Positions 33,308 to 41,418 of a stretch of 43,575 nt of DNA are shown one piece after another. A model generated the notes under the pieces. That model saw nothing but the letters and a program-made list of their open reading frames with translations. It was not told where the DNA came from and did not search any database. Source of the stretch: a virus; the IMG/VR virus record IMGVR_UViG_3300030102_003092, positions 1 through 43,575 of that record; one strand, 5' to 3'. Position 1 is the stretch's first letter, and the number at the start of each line of letters is the position of its first letter. A program made the translations under genes and the position numbers.

Positions 33308-33914
33308 TCTTAAGATTATAGAAGAAATATATGATGAATCACAATACGGCGTAGATGATTTATATCGTATAAAGGATATTGTACATTCGTTAGACGACAA
33401 TCATTGGAATAGTAAACAATGGCTTGTCGATACGTTAACGCCTATTCATAAAAAATTGTTTCCAAATAATTGTAAAATGTATATTGCAGGTGGCTGGTAT
33501 GGATTACTTGGTCATCTTTTACGTGATAGATTTAGTGATAATCATATCGTCTGTGGCGATATAGATCCTATGACAGAACACTATGGCCATAAGTTATTTT
33601 ATGATAGAGATATAGAATTTAAAATTGAAAACTGTTTACAGTCAAAAGATTTAGACGCTAATATAATTATTAATACTAGTTGCGAACATATGGATAAAGA
33701 TGATCTTGCAGACTTTATACAAATGAAAAATAAAGAATCTTTAATAGTATTGCAAACTAATGATTATTATGAGTTAGATTCTCATATTAATTGTTCAAAT
33801 ACATTAGAAGAATTTTGTGAGTTTGTTGAACCTTTATTATCAAAGAAATGGATTGTATCTAAAGCATCTTTAGATTTAGGCGACTTTAGTAGATACATGG
33901 TAATAGGTCAATGA
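33282..33914 (+). CDS. SAM-dependent methyltransferase-like protein
   Basis: A 210-residue protein starting at TTG with AGAGG 6 nt upstream. The middle has KMYIAGGWYGLLGHLL at 65-80 (glycine-rich SAM loop), IVCGDIDPMTE at 89-98 (acidic end of strand 2) and IIINTSCEHMD at 128-138 (motif IV region), the class I methyltransferase order. The NTSCEHM motif is shared with a phage methyltransferase family I remember from marine viruses. Target unknown. It lies between two glycosyltransferase-like genes and overlaps both (26 and 4 nt). Confidence 0.68.
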   Translation: MKEQILYRSLKIIEEIYDESQYGVDDLYRIKDIVHSLDDNHWNSKQWLVDTLTPIHKKLFPNNCKMYIAGGWYGLLGHLLRDRFSDNHIVCGDIDPMTEHYGHKLFYDRDIEFKIENCLQSKDLDANIIINTSCEHMDKDDLADFIQMKNKESLIVLQTNDYYELDSHINCSNTLEEFCEFVEPLLSKKWIVSKASLDLGDFSRYMVIGQ

Positions 33915-34765
33915 ACGTAGTTTATAGCATATACATTGATATTGACGATAATAATTTAGACAATCCTGGTTGGTGGGAAAATGGTGTACAAATAAAAACA
34001 AACAAGAGTTTAGAAACTAAATTAGCATTTAAAAGAAATTATGATAAATTAAATAAAGTAAAAAAAGATTATGCAGAATTAATAGGAGCCGACTATGTTT
34101 TATTTGAAAATGATAACCAATACAAAGAATATTTTAAATCATTTCAAAAAAAATATTCACAGATATCTGAGTACGATGTTATAAATTTTTATAAGCAATG
34201 GTTAATGAAAGAGATGGCATTGAAATATGATAGTGTTTGCTATCTAGATTTTGATGTTATACCAAATACAAAAGATGATATATTTAAAGCACATAAAATA
34301 GATACGCATTTTGCTTGTGCTGAAAATAATTCTTTAGCATTATGGGGAAAAATAGTAAATCCAAATAAATATAATACTTGTATTCGAAATCCTGCATCAA
34401 AATATTGGAATTGCCATGCAATGTTATTTGAAAAAGGATTAGAGCCAGAAACTGATGTTTTTAATACAGCAATTATGGTTTCGTCAAGTAAGATAATAAA
34501 TCAATTAAATTATTTTGGTGATTTTGATAAGACTTTAGATTTAATGACTTACGTAAAAAATGATAAAGATTCTATGTACCCTCATAATATAAAAAGAGTT
34601 TTTGGATATGATAACGAAACTGTGTTTGCTTACAGAAGAGTAGTTAATGAAATAAAAATAGATTATATTACCGATGATTGGCACTGGAGAGTTGATTCGG
34701 ATATATGGAAAGAAGACGCAAAAATGTTTCATGTCATGAATAAAAAGTTTGGTTTATTTTTATGA
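33911..34765 (+). CDS. GT-A-like glycosyltransferase (DFD motif)
   Basis: A 284-residue protein. After a helical N-terminal region, FYKQWLMKEMALKYDSVCYLDFDVIPNTKD at about 93-122 puts a DxD motif (D113-F114-D115) at the end of a hydrophobic strand, the GT-A hallmark. Then VFNTAIMVSSSK (acceptor-loop position) and a C-terminal DWHWRVDS. It overlaps the methyltransferase and the next gene by 4 nt each (ATGA). Confidence 0.62.
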   Translation: MNVVYSIYIDIDDNNLDNPGWWENGVQIKTNKSLETKLAFKRNYDKLNKVKKDYAELIGADYVLFENDNQYKEYFKSFQKKYSQISEYDVINFYKQWLMKEMALKYDSVCYLDFDVIPNTKDDIFKAHKIDTHFACAENNSLALWGKIVNPNKYNTCIRNPASKYWNCHAMLFEKGLEPETDVFNTAIMVSSSKIINQLNYFGDFDKTLDLMTYVKNDKDSMYPHNIKRVFGYDNETVFAYRRVVNEIKIDYITDDWHWRVDSDIWKEDAKMFHVMNKKFGLFL

Positions 34766-35400
34766 AAATATATTGTGTAAGTATAGGTGAAAAATATGGA
34801 CCAGAGTTTGAGAAATATTTAGAAAATAAACTTGGTACAATAATTTGGATACGAGATCAAATAGCTCCTAACGTTCCATTGCAATGGAATAAAATGTACC
34901 CGATGTCTTTAAGTGATACCGAACCTGTTTGTGTAATTGATTTAGACATTGTTTTAGAAAATGATTACATGGATTTATTTAATTATCCAATAGAAAGAGG
35001 TGAGTTTTTATCAATTCATGGTTGGTGGAGAGATGCGCCGGGTTATACATTAAATGGTGGATTTTTTAAATACTATCCGATTGACTGTAACTACATATAT
35101 GAAAAGTTTATGTCTGATATTGAAAAATGGAAAGTACATTATATTAAAAATAAAACTACAATCGGTCCAGTAAACGGCGAACAATATTTTGTAGAAGATA
35201 GTGTTAATGAAAAATTAAAATTAAAACTTGCGCCTGCAAGTTGGGTTACAAGATGGAAAAACGATTACAGTCATATATGGTTTGAAGAATTAACAAAGAA
35301 ATATATAGATGCATCAGGAGAAGATTATCTTAAAAAAGATGATTGGAATCCTAATATAAAACTAGTTCATTATAATCACACATTAAATAAACCACAATGA
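34762..35400 (+). CDS. GT-A-like glycosyltransferase (DLD motif)
   Basis: A 212-residue protein: MKIYCVSIGEKYGPEFEKYL start, PVCVIDLDIVLENDYMDLF with D60-L61-D62 as the DxD-type site, and NGGFFKYYPIDCNYIYEKF downstream. It is distantly like the 32666 product, and both are close in length, so the two may be ancient paralogues. Coupled by ATGA overlaps to the genes on either side. Confidence 0.62.
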   Translation: MKIYCVSIGEKYGPEFEKYLENKLGTIIWIRDQIAPNVPLQWNKMYPMSLSDTEPVCVIDLDIVLENDYMDLFNYPIERGEFLSIHGWWRDAPGYTLNGGFFKYYPIDCNYIYEKFMSDIEKWKVHYIKNKTTIGPVNGEQYFVEDSVNEKLKLKLAPASWVTRWKNDYSHIWFEELTKKYIDASGEDYLKKDDWNPNIKLVHYNHTLNKPQ

Positions 35401-36605
35401 AATGTTTAGTACCAGATACTGGAATTACAATTAATCCGATAGGAGAGCTTGTATTATGCTGTGCAGCTGATCATGTTCCTATTGGTCATATTAAAGATAT
35501 AGACGATGTTTCTGATTTTTTTAATTCAAAAGTTTATAATGATTTAAGAAAAAAATTTAAATTAAAAGAATTTCCTAATCAATGCGATGTATGTAAAGTT
35601 CATTATGATGCAGGAAGAATAGCAAGATTTGATTCTTATAATAGAATCTTTAATTTTCCTACATATGAGCAGGACATTTCTAGTAAAACAATACCTATAC
35701 GTTATTTAGAAATTACTACAAGTAATATTTGTAATCAGATGTGTGTTACTTGTTCTGGTAAATATTCATCTAAATGGGCTCCATACGAACAGCATGCTAT
35801 TGATGTTGGATTAAAATGGAGAAATGAAAATCATAAGTTTCATACAGAAATTTATAAAATGACTGATAACGACGTTGATAAGATTTTAAAAATAGTTCCG
35901 CACCTACAACATTTAACAATAAAGGGTGGTGAGCCTTTTGCTGATCATAATAATATAAAGATACTAAAATTATTAGGAGAAACAAACCCTAAATGCCGTG
36001 TAGAGATATGTACTAACTTTCAATTAGTGACTAATACAGTTATTGATTTACTGCATAAAATAGAAGATGTTCATATACAAGCAAGCATCGATGGAACTTA
36101 TGCTTTATACGATTGGATTCGTGGTGGTAATTTTGAAAAAACAATCAACAATATCAATAGATATCATGCAGTAGAAGGAAGACAAGTTCTTCCGGCTGTA
36201 TGCATATCAATATACAATTGGATGAACATTGTTGAGCTAATAGATTTTTTTAAACCTATGAAGGCAGTTCCAATGGTTGGTCTTGCAAACTTAGTAACAT
36301 TTCCAAAGTATTGTTCACCACTATATTTGTATCCTCGACATATAAAAGAAGGCCTTGATAAATTTTATAATTATTTAAAGGGTTATAAAAAGATTACAGA
36401 AAAAAGTTACAAGTGTGACGACTTAATAATAAGTGGCGTCAATAATATTAAAAGTGTAAAATATACAGAAGATTTTTTAGGAAACGATGTTATACAAAAA
36501 CGCATGATAGAATGGATAGATTTTTGTTTAATTGCTCGTCAAAACAATGAAGACATATACGAATTAGCACCATATTTAAAAGAATATAATAATGCCAAGT
36601 CCTAG
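35397..36605 (+). CDS. Radical SAM enzyme with N-terminal SPASM-like cysteines
   Basis: A 402-residue protein. The radical SAM motif is CNQMCVTC (Cys112, Cys116, Cys119), which holds the [4Fe-4S] cluster that cleaves SAM; the GGEP motif for SAM binding is at 177-180 (LTIKGGEPF). Before the core there is an extra Cys set (Cys21, Cys22, Cys63, Cys66) in a NPIGELVLCC...CDVC context, like a SPASM/twitch cluster domain moved to the N-terminus. SPASM-type enzymes commonly modify peptides or sugars. The substrate is unknown. It overlaps the next radical SAM gene by 14 nt. Confidence 0.85.
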   Translation: MKCLVPDTGITINPIGELVLCCAADHVPIGHIKDIDDVSDFFNSKVYNDLRKKFKLKEFPNQCDVCKVHYDAGRIARFDSYNRIFNFPTYEQDISSKTIPIRYLEITTSNICNQMCVTCSGKYSSKWAPYEQHAIDVGLKWRNENHKFHTEIYKMTDNDVDKILKIVPHLQHLTIKGGEPFADHNNIKILKLLGETNPKCRVEICTNFQLVTNTVIDLLHKIEDVHIQASIDGTYALYDWIRGGNFEKTINNINRYHAVEGRQVLPAVCISIYNWMNIVELIDFFKPMKAVPMVGLANLVTFPKYCSPLYLYPRHIKEGLDKFYNYLKGYKKITEKSYKCDDLIISGVNNIKSVKYTEDFLGNDVIQKRMIEWIDFCLIARQNNEDIYELAPYLKEYNNAKS

Positions 36606-37863
36606 ATACATTTATTTACATAAAAAATTAACTAAAAAAGTTAATCCAGAATCTTTGATAATTGCTAATAAAAAAAGAACTATTCCAGAATATCAAAAAT
36701 ACATTAGCTGTTTCGCACCTTTTAATCATCTTAGAATTAATAGATTAGGCGAAGTATCACCGTGTTGTTTTGCTACATACAGAGAAAGATGGAAAAGAGG
36801 TAGTGTTAGTTTACGTGAAATTTGGTTTGAAGGTATCATGACCAAATATCAAGAGCAAATGATTAATCAAAAATTACATTCGGGTTGTACTATATGCATT
36901 AATAAAATTAATCGAAATATTACTCCGCATATTCCAGATTATGATTGGAATGATAATGATAGAATGAGAAGCGCACTTAATATAACCTATCCTAAAATAC
37001 TCGATATCGAATTATCTAATTTATGCAATTTAGAATGTCCTATGTGTTTCGGTTTTTTATCGTCTAAGCATGCTATGAATCGAGATAAATTTTATAATGA
37101 AAAAGCTGATAAAGCAGATCGAGGTAAGAAAAAAGAATGGGGCGCAAATAGATTTGATAGCGATAAAAACTTAGACGCGTTTATTGAAGAATTAAAAGAA
37201 TTTATACCGCATTGTAAAGAAATGCGTTTTTCAGGAGGTGAGCCTTTTGCACATAAAGCCATGTATAAGATAGCAAAAGTAGTTGCAGAAATTAATCCAA
37301 AAGTTAAATTAGAAATATGTACAAATGGAACTGTATACAATAAAAATGTTGAAAAAATTATAAAAGAAAATAACGTTTATTTCTCATTTTCTATCGATAC
37401 TGTAATACCAGAAGAATATAATTCTATTCGTGTTGGTGCTGAATACGAAAAAACATTTCGAAACATTGAAAAAATATCTCAATTAACGAAGCCAGAAAAT
37501 ATAACAATATCTACTGTTTTAATGAGTAAGAATTGTGAAAACTTTATAAAATTTTTTAAATGGGGTTACGACAGAAAATATAAAATATTTGTTAATACGT
37601 ATGATCTTCATGGAAGAAGAAGATGGATACCTGATTGGAGTTTATATTTAGTTGACAAAGAAATAAAAGATAATGTTGTCAAGCAATGCGAATATTGGTT
37701 AAACAAAATTAAAATAAACGAAGAAGATTATAAGTCAGAGGATTTGCTTGAAACTATAAATTTAGCTAAAAAATTAGCTACTGTTCGAGTGTATAATGAT
37801 AATTATGAAAATCAGCTTAAAAAAGTAATATTTTTATTGAAAGAAAATAATAGTAATGTCTAG
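36592..37863 (+). CDS. Radical SAM enzyme with N-terminal SPASM-like cysteines (paralogue)
   Basis: A 423-residue protein with CNLECPMC (Cys145, Cys149, Cys152) and GGEP at 215-218 (MRFSGGEPF). The N-terminal extra cysteines Cys40, Cys58, Cys59, Cys99 and Cys102 lie in an INRLGEVSPCCF...CTIC context, matching the arrangement of the upstream enzyme. Both therefore belong to one subfamily with an N-terminal auxiliary cluster region. It is 8 nt overlapped by the kinase-like gene. Requires reduced Fe-S chemistry, presumably borrowing host flavodoxin or ferredoxin. Confidence 0.87.
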   Translation: MPSPRYIYLHKKLTKKVNPESLIIANKKRTIPEYQKYISCFAPFNHLRINRLGEVSPCCFATYRERWKRGSVSLREIWFEGIMTKYQEQMINQKLHSGCTICINKINRNITPHIPDYDWNDNDRMRSALNITYPKILDIELSNLCNLECPMCFGFLSSKHAMNRDKFYNEKADKADRGKKKEWGANRFDSDKNLDAFIEELKEFIPHCKEMRFSGGEPFAHKAMYKIAKVVAEINPKVKLEICTNGTVYNKNVEKIIKENNVYFSFSIDTVIPEEYNSIRVGAEYEKTFRNIEKISQLTKPENITISTVLMSKNCENFIKFFKWGYDRKYKIFVNTYDLHGRRRWIPDWSLYLVDKEIKDNVVKQCEYWLNKIKINEEDYKSEDLLETINLAKKLATVRVYNDNYENQLKKVIFLLKENNSNV

Positions 37864-38533
37864 ACATTTTCATGGAAAAGAAAATAGAGATCTTATAAAG
37901 CATAAACATTTTGTATATGAACAAGATGGTGCTTATCATAAAAGAATTACCAAATTTAGAACCCGTCATTGGTTTAATAACCGTGGTAAATCATATGCAG
38001 AAGATATTTGGTTTAAAACTTATAAGAAAAGATTTAATGATCATCCTAATTTTGTATCTTTATTACACATTGATTTTGATGACAAATATTATAAAATGAG
38101 TAAAATCGATTACATTTGTACATTATATGAAAGATTAGATAATTTACTAGTAAATCAAGCAGCAAAAAAATATTCTAAAAATAAAAACAAATATTTAGAA
38201 GATGAAAAAGAATGTATACAAAAAATATTTAATCAATATAAAATTATTGTAAATTATATTCTTTCGTTTAACGACAATTTTTTACATACTGATATATGGG
38301 GTTATCAAAATATATTAGTTGATAAAAATAATAATCTATTCTTAATCGATCCAGACGGATTTTCACATTTAAGCAGATATCACTCACACTGGGCAAAATA
38401 TAAGATGTATAAAAACCTAGCAGATATCAAAAGAATAGAACTTTTCATTATAAATAATGATATTAATATCTCTTGGGAAAGAATTAGATACGGTTATTTG
38501 TCAGATAGTTGTAAAATACCTGCATCTATTTAA
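37856..38533 (+). CDS. Protein-kinase-fold / aminoglycoside-phosphotransferase-like protein
   Basis: A 225-residue protein. NFLHTDIWGYQNILVDKNNNLFLIDPDGF in order (141-169) gives a kinase catalytic loop (His144, Asp146, Asn152) and an IDPDG metal-binding motif (Asp165), the pattern of APH/LPS-kinase/small-molecule kinase folds. The N-lobe is short and very basic, with a possible nucleotide-binding Lys in HKRITKF. It would transfer phosphate to a small molecule, sugar or protein. It is the last gene of the cargo operon; a late promoter follows 11 nt after its stop. Confidence 0.7.
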   Translation: MSRHFHGKENRDLIKHKHFVYEQDGAYHKRITKFRTRHWFNNRGKSYAEDIWFKTYKKRFNDHPNFVSLLHIDFDDKYYKMSKIDYICTLYERLDNLLVNQAAKKYSKNKNKYLEDEKECIQKIFNQYKIIVNYILSFNDNFLHTDIWGYQNILVDKNNNLFLIDPDGFSHLSRYHSHWAKYKMYKNLADIKRIELFIINNDINISWERIRYGYLSDSCKIPASI

Positions 38534-38544
38534 ACTTTATATTA

Positions 38545-38552
38545 TATAAATA
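38545..38552 (+). promoter_or_regulatory. T4-type late promoter TATAAATA
   Basis: Exact box, predicted +1 near 38558, before the structural gene at 38586. It separates the cargo operon from the distal fibre genes. Confidence 0.8.
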
Positions 38553-38585
38553 ACATAAATAGTTTTTTTAAGGTATTTTATATAA

Positions 38586-38948
38586 ATGGCTAGGTACGAA
38601 GAATTCACTATAGATAAAGGTTCAGACGTTTCAATTCAATTGGAATTGACTGATGCGGGTGGTGGAAAGAAAAATCTAACTGACCACTCATTAAGAGCAA
38701 GAATAAAGAAAAATTATAATGATAGCGCAGGAGAAGCTATTAACTTTTTTACAGCAATACCTCTTGAAACCCAAACTCAGGGTGTTGTTACTTTAGGATT
38801 GACGCATGGTCAAACTAAAAGTATGAAAGCTGGAAGGTACGTGTTTGATGCTGAGTTAAATCATATTGCTGCAGGTGGACTTCGAATAAAGGAACGTGTT
38901 TTAGAAGGTATTATTACTGTTACGCCTTCTGTAATGGATTCGGCATAG
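38586..38948 (+). CDS. Small beta-sandwich virion protein
   Basis: A 120-residue protein, EFTIDKGSDVSIQLELTDAGGGKKNLTDHSLRARIKKNYN, then GVVTLGLTHGQTKSMKAGRYVFDAELNH and IKERVLEGIITVTPSV. The order of strands is like BppU/Ig-like baseplate or fibre-base domains of many phages (an 'x-KGSD-...-L-G-x-x-RA-I' entry strand and 'L-x-G-x-I-x-V-x-P' exit strand). It precedes the fibre genes under the late box at 38545. Role as fibre base or neck decoration is inferred. Confidence 0.65.
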   Translation: MARYEEFTIDKGSDVSIQLELTDAGGGKKNLTDHSLRARIKKNYNDSAGEAINFFTAIPLETQTQGVVTLGLTHGQTKSMKAGRYVFDAELNHIAAGGLRIKERVLEGIITVTPSVMDSA

Positions 38949-38957
38949 GAGAAATAA

Positions 38958-41387
38958 ATGGCGACAATCGTAAATACAATCACACAATCGACTCCGAGTT
39001 CATCACCGGCTGAGGGTCAAGAAAAGAAAAATTTCGATTCGTCAAGAATAGACTTTTTATCAAGTTCATTCGCAAATATTGATTCAGGAAGATATACAAA
39101 TCTTCATATCGATTCAAGCCATATTAATACATTAACTGCTAATAGTATTTCCTTTACTGGATTAAATGTTGATTCAGGTAATATTACTACGCTATCAACG
39201 ACTACTCTAAACCCTGCTACTATAAATGCTACTACCATAAATGGTGATTCTGGTAACTATGTAAATCTTACGGCCACTAATTTAACTGCTACTAATTTAA
39301 ATATTAGTAATGGTACTACACTTTCTTTTTCAGGTATATTTACAAATTTAACGGCTGATTCAGCTAATATTACAAATATCACATCGCATACTTTAAAAAG
39401 AACACCACCTGCCGGTGTAACGCCTGGCAAATACGGTCAGATGGGTGCTAATAGTAAATTATCTAAAGCGCCAATAATAACAGTTGACTCTTCTGGGTTT
39501 ATCAATATAACAGATCAAGGCGCTGTTGCTGGTGTGGCAAGTACTGCTTTTGATAGTGCAAGTTTTAACTTTAGTATTAATACCACTGATAGTGGAAGTA
39601 CACCAGTAGTTAAAATGGCTCATACAAGAAAGCCTGGTTTGGATGCGAGTGCGGGTTTTTATGGAACATCATCTAAAATTCCAACAGTAAAAATAAATCA
39701 ATACGGTCATGTGGATAGTATTGCTTTAGTTGATATTGCAGGAATTAGTAGTACAAACTGGGATTCAGCAAACTCAACGTTTCAGATTACTCAAACTGAT
39801 GGAAGCGTTGTAAGCGAAGTCATTAACGGTTGGGGTGACAATCAAAAAATATTTTTAGGTACTGGACAAGATTTACAAATCTATCATGATACAACAAACA
39901 GCGTTATTAAAGATAACGGTGATGGTAGTTTAATTCTTGCTAGTGATAATGTCGCTATTCAAAATGTTGGTCAAACAGAAACGATGGCTACATTTCAACA
40001 AGATGCAGGTACTGCTTTATATTTTGACAACGGACAAAAATTAGTAACAACAACGGCTGGTGTTCAAGTTACTGGTACTATGACAACAACTTCTGGAATT
40101 ACTGCAGGTAGTCATATCTTACCAGCAACTGATGGCGACGTTGATCTCGGATCTGCTACAAAGAAATTTAGAGATTTACATTTAAGCGGTTCAACTCTTA
40201 AAATCGGAACTATACAATTTAAAGATAGCGCATCTGGATTAAGAGTAGAAAAGATTACTGGCAATGAGGTAGTTCCGATTGTTTTTAGAGAACTTAACGT
40301 TGATTCTGCTACAGTAACAGGTAATATTACCGCAGGTACTTTTACAGGTGACGGTAACGCTCTTACTAATTTTAATCCAGCTCAAATTAGAACACATATA
40401 ACTGCAGGAACTGGTGTTAGTTTCGTTGGCGGAGAAATTGCAATTGGTCAAGCAGTTGGTACTGGTAATGATGTACAATTTAAAGATCTTATATTAACTG
40501 GAGACTTAACAGTTCAAGGTAATACAACTACTTTAAATACCGCAACCTTAGATGTTGAAGATAAAAATATTACGATTGCAAAAGGTGCAGCATCAGCGGC
40601 AGATGCAGATGGTGGTGGTATAAACATCGAAGGTGCTGGTGCTAATTTTACTTACACAAGTAGTAATGATAGATTTAATATGAATAAAGACCTTCAGGTT
40701 TCCATGATGCATGGTAACGTAACAGGAACAGTATCATCACTAGCAAATCACGATACAGATGCTCTTTCAGAAGGTTCTACGAATCTTTATTTTACACAAG
40801 GTAGAGCAAGACAATCTATTAGCGGTGATAAGGGTTTAACTTATAACTCTGGTACCGGAATCATGGACGTTGATTCATCGAATATTATAGAATTTACAAG
40901 AGCTTCTTTAGGAGGTGATAAAGGTTTAACCTATAATACTACAACCGGTGTCATGGATGTTGATTCTGCTAATGTAAAAGAAATGTTTACTGGTGTGAAT
41001 AACATAGTATATAATAATTCCACCGGTCAAATTCGTACAAATATAACAAGTGCAGATCTATCAACAGATAGTTCTTATTTAACTGCCACATCATCTAATC
41101 AAGTAATATCATCAATATCAGCATTAACTCATAGAAGTGTAAAGTTTTTAGTTCAAGTACGAGTTGATGCAGGTGGAGAAAAAGTTCAAACTTCTGAGAT
41201 AAATGTTATACATCAAGGTGGAAATGCATTTATGACAGAATACGGTAGAGTAGGTAATACTGACGATAATTTGGCTACTTATGATGCAGACATAAACACA
41301 AATAATTTAAGATTGTTAGTGACTCCAGCAAACGCAAATACAGAATTTAAAGTATTTAAAACGGCAGTCAAAATCAATACAACTTAA
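38958..41387 (+). CDS. Tail fibre protein, repeat-rich
   Basis: An 809-residue Ser/Thr/Asn-rich, cysteine-free beta-repeat protein. Early repeats follow a DSGNITTL / DSGNYVNL / DSANITNI pattern (about 12-30 residues apart). The middle contains GTGNDVQFKDLILTGDLTVQGNTTTL, a fibre-shaft motif common in marine phages. From residue 623 there are 30-residue units beginning GDKGLTYN, shared with the next gene. The C-terminus (VKFLVQVRVDAGGEKVQTSEINVIHQGG) forms a globular tip-like domain. AGGAG precedes the ATG. Confidence 0.85.
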   Translation: MATIVNTITQSTPSSSPAEGQEKKNFDSSRIDFLSSSFANIDSGRYTNLHIDSSHINTLTANSISFTGLNVDSGNITTLSTTTLNPATINATTINGDSGNYVNLTATNLTATNLNISNGTTLSFSGIFTNLTADSANITNITSHTLKRTPPAGVTPGKYGQMGANSKLSKAPIITVDSSGFINITDQGAVAGVASTAFDSASFNFSINTTDSGSTPVVKMAHTRKPGLDASAGFYGTSSKIPTVKINQYGHVDSIALVDIAGISSTNWDSANSTFQITQTDGSVVSEVINGWGDNQKIFLGTGQDLQIYHDTTNSVIKDNGDGSLILASDNVAIQNVGQTETMATFQQDAGTALYFDNGQKLVTTTAGVQVTGTMTTTSGITAGSHILPATDGDVDLGSATKKFRDLHLSGSTLKIGTIQFKDSASGLRVEKITGNEVVPIVFRELNVDSATVTGNITAGTFTGDGNALTNFNPAQIRTHITAGTGVSFVGGEIAIGQAVGTGNDVQFKDLILTGDLTVQGNTTTLNTATLDVEDKNITIAKGAASAADADGGGINIEGAGANFTYTSSNDRFNMNKDLQVSMMHGNVTGTVSSLANHDTDALSEGSTNLYFTQGRARQSISGDKGLTYNSGTGIMDVDSSNIIEFTRASLGGDKGLTYNTTTGVMDVDSANVKEMFTGVNNIVYNNSTGQIRTNITSADLSTDSSYLTATSSNQVISSISALTHRSVKFLVQVRVDAGGEKVQTSEINVIHQGGNAFMTEYGRVGNTDDNLATYDADINTNNLRLLVTPANANTEFKVFKTAVKINTT
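40824..41063 (+). repeat. Fibre repeat block A (GDKGLTYN units)
   Basis: Two 90-nt units beginning at 40824 and 40914 plus a degenerate third near 40992. They encode GDKGL-YN-TG-MDVDS-NI-E, near-identical in places to the units of the next gene. Confidence 0.75.
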
Positions 41388-41418
41388 TAACGGCAGTTAA
41401 TATTACAGGATAGATCAT

